Source of the DNA: Alphaproteobacteria bacterium
GTDB lineage: Bacteria > Pseudomonadota > Alphaproteobacteria > Micavibrionales > Micavibrionaceae
Assembly (NCBI GenBank): GCA_013215815.1
Contig: JABSQP010000005.1
Coordinates: 1 to 64,000 of the forward strand
Direction of reading: 5' to 3'
DNA: 64,000 nucleotides
Part shown: positions 31,199-42,418 of the stretch, one piece after another
Layout of the letters: each line of letters starts with the position of its first letter
Numbering within the stretch: the stretch's first letter is position 1
Program-made: the position numbers and the translations under genes
The notes under the pieces: generated by a model
What the model saw: only the letters and a program-made list of their open reading frames with translations
What the model was told of the DNA's origin: nothing
Databases searched by the model: none

Positions 31199-32266
31199 TT
31201 ATTCGCCAGCAGCAGAAGCTGTTTGACCGAAAGCATTTTGACCATCAGCCATAGGCTTACCATTAATATCGAATTGCTCAATATCTGCATCTTTACGCCA
31301 CTTGGCTAACATTTCCTCTAACTTTCCGCGACGAAGTTCTGCATCGATAGCAGGCTTCATTTCTTCCAACGTTGGTTTTGGTTGCTGACGCGCATCTGTG
31401 ACCGCAATAACGTGATAGCCAAATTGCGTTTGCACAGGTGCTTTAGAAACATCGCCTTTTTTCATAGAAAATGCTGCATCTGCAAATTCAGGAACCATGT
31501 CTGCTTTTGCAAAATAACCAAGATCACCACCTTTTGGTCCAGTTGGTCCAGTGGACAGCTCCTTCGCAAGATCAGCAAAGTTAGCACCTTCACCTAAACG
31601 TTTAATTGCTACCTTAGCTTCTTCTTCTGTTTTCAGAAGAATATGACTTGCACGGCGTTGTTCAACATCAGGTTGCTTTGCAATAAATTCGTCGTAAGCT
31701 TTTTTAACTTCGGCATCTGAGATTTCTTTAGCGACTTCACGTTGAAGATATACATTACGAACGATCTGCTGTTTTGCCATATCGATTTGTGTCAAAACCT
31801 CTGGATCTTCCATAAGATTAGCTTCATTTGCACGATTTTGAACCAAACGTGTGTTAATTGTTTGCTCGAGCGCTAATGGATAAACAGTTTGCGCAGGTAG
31901 TTGCTGTAGATTCTGCGGCATTGATTTAATGTAACGATACACATCAACACGTGTAATGTCTTTGCCATCAACTTTGGCAACTACTGGATTACCTGGCTCA
32001 ATAACAACCGCGTTCTCTTCTGGAGCTGCTTCTTCTTTTTGCTCACCAGCAGCAGCTTCAACTTCCGAGTTTTCATTCGCAGCCATTTCTTCTGCTTCCT
32101 GTGGCGCCGGTTGACCATAACCAGGGCTTTGAGCAACTTCATCGTTACCATCGCCTGCAGATTGAGACATATATGCCATTGCACCGCCTGCCGCGATAAT
32201 GACAACAGCCAGAATACCGAGTAGGCCCTTGTTGCTTTTCTTTTCTGTTGCTTGTGTTTCAGCCAT
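31199..32266 (-). CDS. PpiC-type peptidylprolyl isomerase / SurA-like
   Basis: RASHILLKTEEEA…STGPTGPKGGDLGYF, N-terminal TM. Confidence 0.93.
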   Translation of the reverse strand: MAETQATEKKSNKGLLGILAVVIIAAGGAMAYMSQSAGDGNDEVAQSPGYGQPAPQEAEEMAANENSEVEAAAGEQKEEAAPEENAVVIEPGNPVVAKVDGKDITRVDVYRYIKSMPQNLQQLPAQTVYPLALEQTINTRLVQNRANEANLMEDPEVLTQIDMAKQQIVRNVYLQREVAKEISDAEVKKAYDEFIAKQPDVEQRRASHILLKTEEEAKVAIKRLGEGANFADLAKELSTGPTGPKGGDLGYFAKADMVPEFADAAFSMKKGDVSKAPVQTQFGYHVIAVTDARQQPKPTLEEMKPAIDAELRRGKLEEMLAKWRKDADIEQFDINGKPMADGQNAFGQTASAAGE

Positions 32267-32437
32267 TTTTAAATCCTTTTTTTCGTAAATTCGAAACGAT
32301 CTTTTCAAAATATGCCTAAAATGTAGCTCTTAAGCGCCAGAACGCAAGCCCTAAATGTTGAATTGTCCGTGTTATTCCTGTGACTTAATTATGGCATAGA
32401 CCGCAGATGCATTGACCTATAGCCTTTCACCCCTTAT

Positions 32438-35203
32438 ATGAATATGACTCTTATAAAAGAAAGGCTACCCGTGTTATCACTCGCGCAAAAACTCTTTGGT
32501 TCCAGTAATGATCGTCAGCTCAAAAGACTGACGGTAAATATCGAGCCTATCAATGCTTTAGAAGCGGAATGGGAAAAGCTTTCTGATGATGAATTAAAAG
32601 GCAAAACAGAAGAATTTCGCAAACGTTTAAAAGACGGCGAAACGCTTGATGATATTATGCCAGAAGCTTTTGCAACGGTACGCGAAGCATCAAAAAGAAC
32701 ATTGGGCTTGCGTCCATTTGATGTTCAATTAATCGGTGGATTGGCTCTTCACAAAGGAATTATCGCTGAGATGAAGACGGGTGAAGGTAAAACACTTGTT
32801 GCCACCCTTCCCGCTTACCTGAATGCAATTGAAGGTAAAGGTGTTCACATCGTCACAGTGAACGACTACCTCGCAGAGCGTGATTCAAAATGGATGAGCG
32901 CGATTTACAATTTCCTAGGACTATCCGTCGGCTGTATTACAGGCAACATGCTCGATGTAGATCGTGTAACTGCTTATGCTTCGGACATCACTTACGGTAC
33001 AAACAACGAATTTGGTTTTGATTATCTTCGCGACAACATGAAATTCCGTTTGGAAGATATGGTTCAGCGCCCGTTTAACTTCGCAATTGTCGATGAAGTT
33101 GACTCGATTTTGATTGATGAAGCGAGAACGCCTCTTATCATTTCAGGTCCATCCGAAGGATCAACAGAGCTTTATGTTGAAGTCAACAAACTCATTCCAA
33201 GCATCAGTGATGATGATTTTGAACTGGATGAAAAAACACGCTCTGTAAACTTCAATGAAAACGGTAACGTAAAAATTGAAGAGCTCTTAGAAAAGAATGG
33301 GTTGATTCAAGAGGGTAACTTATACGATCCGCAAAACATCTCTCTGGTTCACCATGTAAACCAGGCATTAAAGGCGCACAAGGTTTTTGCTCGCGACACA
33401 GATTACATTGTTAAAGATGACAAAGTGATCATTATTGATGAATTCACTGGTCGTATGATGGAAGGTCGCCGCTTCTCTGAAGGATTGCACCAAGCCTTAG
33501 AAGCAAAAGAAGGTGTTGCCATTCAAAACGAAAACCAAACGCTGGCCTCTATCACATTCCAGAACTACTTCCGCATGTACCCGAACCTTGCTGGTATGAC
33601 AGGGACAGCGATGACAGAAGCAACAGAATTTGCAGAGATTTATAATCTTGGCGTCCTAGAACTTCCAACAAACGTACCAATCGCACGTATCGACCATGAC
33701 GATAAAATCTACAAATCAATGCTCGATAAATTTGAGGCGATTGTTGATCTCATTGATGATTGCCAACAGCGCAAACAACCTGTTCTTGTCGGTACTGTTT
33801 CGATTGAAAAATCAGAACTTCTTTCTTCGTTCCTGAAGAAAAGAAAGATCAAACACAACGTCCTTAACGCACGTCACCATGAACAGGAAGCGCAAATCAT
33901 CGCTCAAGCTGGTTGTCCTGGAGCTGTGACTATTGCCACAAACATGGCGGGTCGTGGTACCGACATTAAGCTCGGCGGTAACTTAGAAATGCGTCTTGCT
34001 GATGAAATTGGTGAAGATTGGGAAAACCAAAAAGACGATAAGTCCGTTGCCAAAAAGATTGAAAAGATCACATCAGAGATCGAGCGTGACAAAGAAACAG
34101 TGCACGAGGCTGGCGGCCTGTGCGTTATCGGTACAGAGCGTCATGAATCACGCCGTATTGATAACCAGCTCCGTGGTCGTTCTGGTCGTCAAGGTGACCC
34201 AGGCGCGACAGTTTTCTTCCTCTCTGTTGAAGATGATCTGATGCGTATCTTTGCCGCTGATAAAATGGAAGCACTACTAAAGAGTGGTATCGGCCTGAAA
34301 GATGGTGAAGCGCTAACGCACCCATGGCTGTCAAAAGCTCTCGAAAAAGCGCAAGCACGTGTTGAGCAGCAGAACTTCGAAATTCGTAAGAACTTGCTGA
34401 AATTCGATAACGTCATGAACGACCAACGTAAAGTGATCTATGAGCAGCGCCGTGAAATCATGGAAGCTGGTGACAACCTTGATGAACTCGTCACAGAAAT
34501 GCGTCATGATGCCATCATTGATATTGTTGAAGCAGGCATCCCGATGAATTCCTACCCTGAACAGTGGGATACCGAGCTTATCAAAAATGACTGTCAGCGA
34601 TTGCTTAACTTAGACCTACCTGTTGATGAATGGGCAAAAGAAGAAGGCATCGCCGAGCCAGAAATCGAAGAGCGTATTATTGAAGCTTCTGATACAAAGA
34701 TGGCTGAGAAAAAACAACTCGCAGGAAAAGATATGTTCCGCGAGCTGGAAAAATCATTCGTGCTTCAAATTCTAGATCAAAACTGGAAAGAACACCTACT
34801 CAGTCTCGACCACCTTCGTCAGGGTATTAACCTACGCGCCTTTGGTCAGCGTGACCCGCTTAATGAATATAAAACAGAAGCGTTCGCTCTCTTTGAACAA
34901 ATGTTGTTTAATTTACGTGAAACGGTGACGCAGACAATCTCACTTGTTGAAGTGAACGTTGATGAGCAAATGCTCAAAGCACTTCAGGAAAAGCAGGAAG
35001 AAGAACTGGCAATGAAAGAAGGCCGCTCTGACCCTGCCCTCATGGGAACAGGCGCACCACAATCAGAAGATACAGTGCAACCGTTCCCAGAAAAACGTGA
35101 GTTCGATAAAAACGACTCAACGACTTGGGGTAAAGTGCCGCGTAATGCTCCTTGCCCGTGTGGTTCAGGCAAGAAGTATAAACACTGTCACGGTAAAGTA
35201 TAA
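32438..35203 (+). CDS. secA: Preprotein translocase subunit SecA
   Basis: [20 protein letters not shown]-terminal zinc motif [14 protein letters not shown]. Confidence 0.99.
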   Translation: MNMTLIKERLPVLSLAQKLFGSSNDRQLKRLTVNIEPINALEAEWEKLSDDELKGKTEEFRKRLKDGETLDDIMPEAFATVREASKRTLGLRPFDVQLIGGLALHKGIIAEMKTGEGKTLVATLPAYLNAIEGKGVHIVTVNDYLAERDSKWMSAIYNFLGLSVGCITGNMLDVDRVTAYASDITYGTNNEFGFDYLRDNMKFRLEDMVQRPFNFAIVDEVDSILIDEARTPLIISGPSEGSTELYVEVNKLIPSISDDDFELDEKTRSVNFNENGNVKIEELLEKNGLIQEGNLYDPQNISLVHHVNQALKAHKVFARDTDYIVKDDKVIIIDEFTGRMMEGRRFSEGLHQALEAKEGVAIQNENQTLASITFQNYFRMYPNLAGMTGTAMTEATEFAEIYNLGVLELPTNVPIARIDHDDKIYKSMLDKFEAIVDLIDDCQQRKQPVLVGTVSIEKSELLSSFLKKRKIKHNVLNARHHEQEAQIIAQAGCPGAVTIATNMAGRGTDIKLGGNLEMRLADEIGEDWENQKDDKSVAKKIEKITSEIERDKETVHEAGGLCVIGTERHESRRIDNQLRGRSGRQGDPGATVFFLSVEDDLMRIFAADKMEALLKSGIGLKDGEALTHPWLSKALEKAQARVEQQNFEIRKNLLKFDNVMNDQRKVIYEQRREIMEAGDNLDELVTEMRHDAIIDIVEAGIPMNSYPEQWDTELIKNDCQRLLNLDLPVDEWAKEEGIAEPEIEERIIEASDTKMAEKKQLAGKDMFRELEKSFVLQILDQNWKEHLLSLDHLRQGINLRAFGQRDPLNEYKTEAFALFEQMLFNLRETVTQTISLVEVNVDEQMLKALQEKQEEELAMKEGRSDPALMGTGAPQSEDTVQPFPEKREFDKNDSTTWGKVPRNAPCPCGSGKKYKHCHGKV

Positions 35204-35590
35204 TTAAGCGTTTCTTTTTAAAAAATCAGGAACGCTCATAATCTTGGATCCACCAAACTTTGCCCAGCCGTGGCCAATTCCTCCAGTCGATGTCTCTACA
35301 TACCTATGTTGTGATATCAGTACAAAACTGTGGGCTAAGCCGCCTTCTTTTTTCTCATCCATAACAGTTAACACTTCAACAGCATTGCCTTTGGATGTTA
35401 TAGGCACGGCACCATTATTAAAGCGCAGTGTAATATCACTACCTCGTCCTTTTTCGGCACCAGTATATGAAGCAATCTCAATAGTATCCAATGCGTGGAT
35501 GGGCACACCATGACTTTCTCTTTGTCCTTTAAGATCAGAAGAATCTAAATTCCATGGCAGCGTTAAAAATTGTACGTTAGTCATACTCAA
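35204..35590 (-). CDS. Hypothetical protein
   Basis: ORF only; stop codon abuts the secA stop. Confidence 0.5.
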   Translation of the reverse strand: MSMTNVQFLTLPWNLDSSDLKGQRESHGVPIHALDTIEIASYTGAEKGRGSDITLRFNNGAVPITSKGNAVEVLTVMDEKKEGGLAHSFVLISQHRYVETSTGGIGHGWAKFGGSKIMSVPDFLKRNA

Positions 35591-35645
35591 CCTCTACATA
35601 TATTATTTATTGTATACAAAAACCACAGCTGCGAAATTATGTCAA

Positions 35646-36917
35646 TTATTTTGTAGGAGCAGTCACGCGTATCTGCACAAGCTGGTTACGCTGGCGGCGC
35701 ATAATATCAAACTGAAAATCATAGAAAATGAAGCTCTGCCCTGTATCCGGTAGTGTTTGCGCTTCGTGAATGATCAAGCCAGCAAGCGTTGAGTAATCTT
35801 CATCATCCGGCAGATCCCATTCAAATTCACGGTTTAAATCACGGATCGTCACGTCACCATCAATGAGATAAGAGCCATTAGCCTGCTTCTTCACACCTGT
35901 CACGGCTTCATCATGCTCATCATCAATCTCACCGACGATCTCTTCTAAGATATCTTCGAGCGTGATAATCCCCATGAACGCTCCATATTCATCCACCACA
36001 ACGGCGAAATGTTCACGGCGTTGACGGAATGCCTGAAGTTGGTCAACAAGCGTTGTACTCTCAGGAACAAACCATGGATCAGACGCTATTTCTTCAATCT
36101 CAATATGTTGATGAATGCCTGCTTGTGCTCTCAATTCGCGCAACAAAGCCTTCGCATGAAGCACTCCAATGATATTATCGTTATCTTCTCTATACACAGG
36201 TAAGCGTGTGAAGTTACTGCCCAAAACATCATCGATAATTTTTTCGATCGGATCATTCGCGTCAATCATTTCAACGTTCTTACGGTGCGTCATCACCTCT
36301 TCAACGTCGACTTCATCAAGATCCAAAATAGAACGAAGCATCGCGCGCTGTTCCTGCACATCATTCTCATCCCCCTCTTCTCCTTCATGAAGATCAATCA
36401 CACCACGTAAAACTTCAACATGGTTACCACGAGATACAAGAGACAAGTCCGTTCCAAATAAGCGCAATGTTTTACGCACGATCCAATTCACAAGCTCAGC
36501 AATTGGAGCAAAAACAAACACGACAACATTAATAATAGGCGCAATCGCAACCGCCATCTTATCAGCGTTATGAAGCGCATAAGTTTTTGGAAGCACCTCA
36601 GAGAAAATCAAGACAAGAAGCGTCATCACAAGCGTGGCATAAACGACGCCCGCTTCACCGAACAGTGAAATCAAAATGCTCGTCGCTAAAGCTGAAGCCA
36701 AGATATTTACGAGGTTATTTCCAAGCAGAAGCGCACCGATAAGGCGTTCCTTCTTTTCACGAATGCGGTTCACTAAACCTGCGCGTTTATTCCCTTCTTT
36801 TTCCCAACCATGCAGACGCGCACGCGAAGCGGCTGTCATCGCTGTTTCAGATCCAGAAAAGAAACCTGATAAGAAGAGAAGAATAAAAACGATAAAGATT
36901 GAAAGACCTAAGCCCAT
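35646..36917 (-). CDS. HlyC/CorC-family (CNNM-CBS) transporter
   Basis: CNNM membrane domain, CBS pair, FAVVVDEYGAFMGIITLEDILEEIVGEI. Confidence 0.93.
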   Translation of the reverse strand: MGLGLSIFIVFILLFLSGFFSGSETAMTAASRARLHGWEKEGNKRAGLVNRIREKKERLIGALLLGNNLVNILASALATSILISLFGEAGVVYATLVMTLLVLIFSEVLPKTYALHNADKMAVAIAPIINVVVFVFAPIAELVNWIVRKTLRLFGTDLSLVSRGNHVEVLRGVIDLHEGEEGDENDVQEQRAMLRSILDLDEVDVEEVMTHRKNVEMIDANDPIEKIIDDVLGSNFTRLPVYREDNDNIIGVLHAKALLRELRAQAGIHQHIEIEEIASDPWFVPESTTLVDQLQAFRQRREHFAVVVDEYGAFMGIITLEDILEEIVGEIDDEHDEAVTGVKKQANGSYLIDGDVTIRDLNREFEWDLPDDEDYSTLAGLIIHEAQTLPDTGQSFIFYDFQFDIMRRQRNQLVQIRVTAPTK

Positions 36918-36924
36918 TGTTGCC

Positions 36925-38034
36925 CTACTGCTGTAAATGATCGTTGAGAACGCTCATCACAACAGCTTCATCAACGTCATATGATTGAAATGATTCACCA
37001 ATGCCGCGCGCTAAAATAAATCCTATTTTGCTGCCGACAGCTTTCTTATCGCGCGTCATGTTATCCCATAACTCTTCTGCACTTTGCCTAATGGCTGGTG
37101 TGATATCCGAAACACGTGTTTTAAGGCCGCATGATTTAAGGTGGGCCTCAACACGCACAGGATCTTCTTGAGAACACAGGCCCATACGCGCGGACAAATC
37201 AAACGCCATCACCATGCCGATGGAAACAGCTTCACCGTGCAAAAGACTACCGTCATATCCAGCTGCCGCTTCCAGAGCATGTCCAAATGTATGACCTAAA
37301 TTAAGCAAAGCACGCTGCCCCGCTTCTCTTTCATCCGCTGCGACAACGGCAGCTTTTGCAGCGCAGGATTTATGAACGGCATATGTAAGAGCTTCTTCAT
37401 CAAGAGAGAGAACTTTCTCACCGTTTTCTTCGAGCCACTCAAAGAACGAAAGATCATTAATCAAACCGTATTTCACAATCTCAGCGTAACCAGCCTTCAA
37501 CTCCCTATCGGGTAATGTACCGAGCGTACCAATATCACAAAGAACAGCCTTCGGTTGATAAAACGCACCGACAAGGTTTTTACCTTGCGCCGTATTAATG
37601 CCTGTCTTCCCACCAACAGAGCTATCCACTTGTGCCAGCAGTGTTGTTGGAACCTGAACATAATGAACGCCGCGCATGACTGTTGCTGCGGCAAAACCAC
37701 CAAGATCACCTATAACGCCGCCACCAACAGCGATTAAAACTGATTGTCTATTCACGCCGTTTTCAAGCAACCAGTTCATGACCTTAAAGTAGCCATCATA
37801 AGATTTCGTCGGCTCACCGCCTTTTTCGGCGTGTATCTTCGTTTCCGCACCAGCATTCGCGAGCGCTTCTTCCATCACCTGTACATAAGGATAAACATTC
37901 TGATCGTAGAGAATAAAAACATTAGAACCTTTGAGATCTAATGGAACCAAATCCGCAACGGTATCAATGAGGCATTTCCCGATATGAATATCGTAAGATC
38001 TTTCCCCAAGATCGAGAGAGAGTGTCTGTGTCAT
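36925..38034 (-). CDS. aroB: 3-dehydroquinate synthase
   Basis: GGGVIGDLGGFAAATVMRG, NLGHTFGHALE. Confidence 0.97.
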   Translation of the reverse strand: MTQTLSLDLGERSYDIHIGKCLIDTVADLVPLDLKGSNVFILYDQNVYPYVQVMEEALANAGAETKIHAEKGGEPTKSYDGYFKVMNWLLENGVNRQSVLIAVGGGVIGDLGGFAAATVMRGVHYVQVPTTLLAQVDSSVGGKTGINTAQGKNLVGAFYQPKAVLCDIGTLGTLPDRELKAGYAEIVKYGLINDLSFFEWLEENGEKVLSLDEEALTYAVHKSCAAKAAVVAADEREAGQRALLNLGHTFGHALEAAAGYDGSLLHGEAVSIGMVMAFDLSARMGLCSQEDPVRVEAHLKSCGLKTRVSDITPAIRQSAEELWDNMTRDKKAVGSKIGFILARGIGESFQSYDVDEAVVMSVLNDHLQQ

Positions 38035-38046
38035 AACGCCCCGATA

Positions 38047-38604
38047 TTAAGCGTGCTTTAGATGATTGTGCAAGCCTTGAATCACTGCATTTACAGCTTC
38101 TTCAACGGAAAGTTGATCGGTATCAATAATGATGTCCGCTTTCTCATAACTTGCCGAACGAAGAGAAAGCAAATCCCGCAGTTCAGACTTCGGATCAGAT
38201 TTCTCTAATAGCGGCCGTATTGCCTTGCCATCGCATTTATCATTTTGAATACGATCAATAAGAGTATCTACATCTGCTCTCAAATACACAGAAAGACCTT
38301 GCTCTTGAATTAAAGCATGTGTGTTCTCTTGAACAAAAGCGCCGCCGCCAGTGGACACAACCCCTAAGCCTTGAGACAAACACGTTTTAACAGAGGCATA
38401 TTCAAAATTTCTAAAAACATTTTCTCCATCTTTTTGAAATATTTCCTCAATAGTTTTGCCCGCCAACTCGATAATTTTATCATCGGAATCCATAAAGCTA
38501 ACGCCAATTTTATTAGCCAGCTCCCTGCCAATCGTTGTTTTTCCGGCCCCCATAGAACCAACAATGACAATTGGCTTACCTATATTTTGTATTTCTGCAC
38601 TCAT
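38047..38604 (-). CDS. aroK: Shikimate kinase
   Basis: GSMGAGKTTIGRELA, FMDSDD, STGGGAF. Confidence 0.95.
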   Translation of the reverse strand: MSAEIQNIGKPIVIVGSMGAGKTTIGRELANKIGVSFMDSDDKIIELAGKTIEEIFQKDGENVFRNFEYASVKTCLSQGLGVVSTGGGAFVQENTHALIQEQGLSVYLRADVDTLIDRIQNDKCDGKAIRPLLEKSDPKSELRDLLSLRSASYEKADIIIDTDQLSVEEAVNAVIQGLHNHLKHA

Positions 38605-38710
38605 TACACTCTAAATACATAGGCTTATATAAACCTTCAAGATGTAATCTCCATTGCATTAGATCTCATGCTCCCCTATTCTTCGCCAATTACGAAAAAG
38701 GATTCGGGGA

Positions 38711-38851
38711 ATGATTAAAATCGTAGGATATTTTTGGCTTCTTGTTTTGTTTGCAGCTGTTTGCGGCTTTGTATGGCTTGGCTTAACAGATGTTCCTATA
38801 AAACAACAAAGAGTTGTTATTGATATACCTGTTGAGGAAGTCATTAAGTAA
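38711..38851 (+). CDS. 46-aa single-TM small protein (MIKIVGYFWLLVLFAAVCGFVWLGLTDVPIKQQRVVIDIPVEEVIK)
   Basis: Read directly, not in ORF track; purine-rich RBS upstream; TAATG overlap with the next ORF. Confidence 0.6.
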   Translation: MIKIVGYFWLLVLFAAVCGFVWLGLTDVPIKQQRVVIDIPVEEVIK

Positions 38852-40287
38852 TGCGTTTCTTTTTTCTGACAACGCTTTTAAGTTTGCTGGCTTTTCCAAT
38901 ACAAGCGTCAGAAAAACCAAACTACGTACGCGAATCCTACGGCCTTCTAAGAAGTGATATACAGGGAGCCTTCCCTAAAGGCATGTGGAAAGGCCAAAGG
39001 CGCTCTGAGGCACAGTTCTTGCTATCGGCTATGCCGGCCAACGGCACAGATCGTACATTACAGCAAATGAAACGCGCCTTCTTACTCTCTCACGCAGACA
39101 CATCACTGCTCAAAAATGATGCGAAGAAAGAAAAGCATCAGGACATTTTTGTTTTAAGATTACGAAAACTCATGGAATTAGGGCTTTATAACGAAGCCTT
39201 TAAGTTATACACGAGCCTTGTAAATGAAGCAGAAAGTTCTGATTTAGCGGAGCTTGGCCTTCTTCTTGTATTAGATAAAAAAGGTCTTTCAACAACTTGT
39301 TTAGACGTAAAAGTTTTAAGCTCTTCTTTTGAAGGAACACAGTTTTGGAACAATATTAACGCAATTTGTGATCGCGAGCTTGGCATGCCTGCGACGGAAT
39401 TCGATAATAGCACCATTCTGGAAAGCCTATATAACGATAAGGATTTCTATCTTCCCGCACAATATAGCGAACGCCTGCTGACATTTACGCCACTCGAGCG
39501 TCATATGGTCTTCAAAAAGCAGCGCATCAACTATGACGGACTAGAAAAAAGTGACATTACAGCCCTTCACCCCCAGGTGACACGGTTCTTCTTAAATGAT
39601 CCAAACTTCCCGGAATCGCTACAAAAAGCACTGAAAACGCAGGCTCACAAACAAAATATTCATACGCAAGAACGCGAATCAGAAGCACTCGATGATGATT
39701 TTAAGATCAAAGACGTAGGGCAGAAAGATCTTGAAAAAGCTCTTACTTACAAATTACATAAAAACGAAGCGATTCCAGAGGAATGGATCACACGATTGTA
39801 CGCCCTAGCAGTCGATTCTCCTCAAAATTACGTTTATATTCAATTTTTTAGCCTTTTAGACCTTACTTCAAAGAAATATGAAGTCCCGGAAGACAAATGG
39901 GACAGTGGAATTTCTTATTTTACAGAAAAAAGTGCGGAAAACTTGAAATATTTGAAAACTGCCCTTGACAAACCGGTTAAATTTTCCAATAATCCTGCCA
40001 GCGTTTATGAAAAACGTCTCGTTCTTGCAGAAAATGGGCAGTTTCAACTACCAATAGAAACAGAACAAGATTTTTGGTCGGGGTGGCAAAAAGACGCAGA
40101 AGTCCAAAAATATATTGGATTAAGCTTCTTACTTGCGCTACATAGTGACCCGAACGAAACGGAGGAACCCTCCGATCAAACGCTTAAAGTAATGAGTAGC
40201 TTAACTACTGTGGGGTTAATTGAAAAAGCTCACCTACTAGCCAGACAATACTTGGCTCGTAAGATGGGGAATAAAGAAGGAGAATAA
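38851..40287 (+). CDS. Exported hypothetical protein upstream of xerD
   Basis: Signal peptide, long ORF, TAATG coupling to the upstream small ORF and 3-nt spacing to xerD. Confidence 0.75.
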   Translation: MRFFFLTTLLSLLAFPIQASEKPNYVRESYGLLRSDIQGAFPKGMWKGQRRSEAQFLLSAMPANGTDRTLQQMKRAFLLSHADTSLLKNDAKKEKHQDIFVLRLRKLMELGLYNEAFKLYTSLVNEAESSDLAELGLLLVLDKKGLSTTCLDVKVLSSSFEGTQFWNNINAICDRELGMPATEFDNSTILESLYNDKDFYLPAQYSERLLTFTPLERHMVFKKQRINYDGLEKSDITALHPQVTRFFLNDPNFPESLQKALKTQAHKQNIHTQERESEALDDDFKIKDVGQKDLEKALTYKLHKNEAIPEEWITRLYALAVDSPQNYVYIQFFSLLDLTSKKYEVPEDKWDSGISYFTEKSAENLKYLKTALDKPVKFSNNPASVYEKRLVLAENGQFQLPIETEQDFWSGWQKDAEVQKYIGLSFLLALHSDPNETEEPSDQTLKVMSSLTTVGLIEKAHLLARQYLARKMGNKEGE

Positions 40288-40290
40288 ACT

Positions 40291-41283
40291 ATGGCTCGTC
40301 CAGGTCGTCCAAAAATGCCAAAACCGGATCTACATCCAAGTGTAGATGCGTTTCTAGATATGCTGACATCCGAACGTGGAGCAGCGATGAATACACGTCA
40401 TGCTTACTGGCGTGATCTTGCTGATGTTAGCTTGTACTTACGTGGCGAGAAAAATACTGACATCGATAAAGCGTCTACAGATGAGCTAAAAGCTTACCTA
40501 GAGCAGCTTGCAAACAAGACACACACGAAAGGTGAAAACAAATCACAAATCGCTGTGCGTACTGTAGCACGTCGTCTTTCAGCGCTTCGTCAGTTCTACC
40601 GTTACCTGAACTCAGAAGGTGTTCGTAACGATGATCCTACATCAACAATTGAGAGTCCTAAGCAAGGCCGCACTCTTCCTAAAACACTTAGTGAAGACGA
40701 AGTATCTCAACTTATTAAAACAGCGGGCCAAGGCGGCGGTGCAGATAGCATTCGTCTCGTATGTCTTCTGGAGATGCTTTATGCATCTGGTCTTCGTGTA
40801 TCAGAGCTTGTTGGTCTTCCAATGTCAGCAATCAGCGAAGGCGCTGAATTCTTGACAGTTGCCGGTAAAGGTGGCGCAGAGCGCATGGTTCCATTATCAG
40901 AGCCTGCACAAAAAGCGATTAACAACTATCTTGCTGTGCGTCAGCAGTTCATTGGTCCAGAAAACCAAGAACTTCAAGAAAAATGGGTATTCCCTTCTCG
41001 TACATCAGAGAGTGGTCACCTAACACGTCAGCGTTTTGCACAACTCCTTAAAGATCTTGCACGTGATGCAGGTGTTGAAGAAGGTCGCGTTAGCCCGCAC
41101 GTTCTACGTCACGCTTTTGCGACACACCTACTAAGCCGTGGTGCAGACCTTCGCTCTGTGCAAAAGATGCTTGGTCACGCTGATATCGCAACAACACAGA
41201 TCTATACGCACATCGTTGGTGAGAAGCTAAAAGATACTGTTGAAGAGAAGCACCCTATGGGTAAGCAAGCTTCTGGCGAATAA
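40291..41283 (+). CDS. xerD: Site-specific tyrosine recombinase XerD
   Basis: HVLRHAFATHLLSRGADLRSVQKMLGHADIATTQIYTHI. Confidence 0.95.
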   Translation: MARPGRPKMPKPDLHPSVDAFLDMLTSERGAAMNTRHAYWRDLADVSLYLRGEKNTDIDKASTDELKAYLEQLANKTHTKGENKSQIAVRTVARRLSALRQFYRYLNSEGVRNDDPTSTIESPKQGRTLPKTLSEDEVSQLIKTAGQGGGADSIRLVCLLEMLYASGLRVSELVGLPMSAISEGAEFLTVAGKGGAERMVPLSEPAQKAINNYLAVRQQFIGPENQELQEKWVFPSRTSESGHLTRQRFAQLLKDLARDAGVEEGRVSPHVLRHAFATHLLSRGADLRSVQKMLGHADIATTQIYTHIVGEKLKDTVEEKHPMGKQASGE

Positions 41284-41306
41284 TCAACAAAAATAAAGAA
41301 TACTTT

Positions 41307-41340
41307 AAATCAGGCAGTCTTGTGAAAGGCTGCCTGATTT
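41307..41340 (+). terminator. Hairpin between xerD and accA (terminator or attenuator)
   Basis: AAATCAGGCAG … CTGCCTGATTT inverted repeat. Confidence 0.55.
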
Positions 41341-41377
41341 GCTATCACAAGGTCGTAATAACGAAGGGTTAGAAAAC

Positions 41378-42325
41378 ATGAGTCTGTTAGAATTTGAAAA
41401 ACCTATTCTGGAGCTTGAAGGAAAAATCGCAGAACTACGCAATGTAGACGTCGATTCCTCTGCTGATTTGGCAGAAGAGCTACAGCGTATGGAAAAGAAA
41501 GTTGTAAAGCTCCTCACACAGACTTACGGCAAGCTAACGCCTGCTCAAAAGGTACAAGTGGCACGCCATCAAAACCGTCCGCACTTCGGGGATTATATCG
41601 AAGGCATGATCGAAGACTTCACACCGCTTGCTGGTGATCGTAACTTTGCAAATGATGAAGCTCTTCTTGGTGGCTTAGGACGTTTTAACGGTCAATCATG
41701 CGTTATTATTGGTCAAGAGCGAGGTAGCGACACAGAAAGCCGTTTAAAGCATAACTTTGGTATGGCTCGTCCAGAAGGTTACCGTAAAGCGCAACGCCTC
41801 ATGAAGATGGCTGAACAATTCCAAATTCCAGTGATTAGCCTCGTTGATACAGCTGGTGCTTACCCTGGCCTAGGGGCTGAAGAGCGTGGTCAGTCAGAAG
41901 CGATTGCGAAATCCATCGAAACATGCCTGAATGTTAGCGTGCCAATCGTTTCTGTTGTCATTGGCGAAGGTGGCTCAGGTGGCGCAATTGCGATTGCAAC
42001 AGCAGACCGCATCTACATGCTAGAGCACTCAATTTACTCTGTAATTTCACCTGAAGGGTGCGCCTCTATCCTGTGGCGTAGCCGTGATTACGCAGAAGAT
42101 GCTGCGACAGCACTAAAAATTACTGCACAAGATATTCAAGAGCTAGGTCTTATTGACGGCATCATTAACGAGCCGATCGGCGGCGCACATCGTGCAAAAG
42201 AGCAAACAATTCAAAATGTTTCTGATCAAATTGAAAAAGCGCTACAACAGCTTTCTCCTTGGGATGCAGACAAACTAAAAGCTGCTCGCCGTAAGAAGTT
42301 TCTCTCCTTTGGGCAAGCAGCCTAG
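41378..42325 (+). CDS. accA: Acetyl-CoA carboxylase carboxyltransferase subunit alpha
   Basis: LTPAQKVQVARHQNRPHFGDYIEGM…GEGGSGGAIAIA; start at MSLLEFEKP. Confidence 0.97.
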   Translation: MSLLEFEKPILELEGKIAELRNVDVDSSADLAEELQRMEKKVVKLLTQTYGKLTPAQKVQVARHQNRPHFGDYIEGMIEDFTPLAGDRNFANDEALLGGLGRFNGQSCVIIGQERGSDTESRLKHNFGMARPEGYRKAQRLMKMAEQFQIPVISLVDTAGAYPGLGAEERGQSEAIAKSIETCLNVSVPIVSVVIGEGGSGGAIAIATADRIYMLEHSIYSVISPEGCASILWRSRDYAEDAATALKITAQDIQELGLIDGIINEPIGGAHRAKEQTIQNVSDQIEKALQQLSPWDADKLKAARRKKFLSFGQAA

Positions 42326-42418
42326 TCAGTTGCCTTCTTAAAAATAAGGAAAGGCAATTAGGGGACTAACAAAATGCCTGTGCCGTGGGTTCTCTAAACA
42401 CGTGGCCTTTTGAAACTT

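Noticed and set aside
42329-42357. Terminator after accA
   Set aside because: TTGCCTT…AAGGCAA forms an imperfect hairpin but lacks a following T-run, so support is too weak to list.
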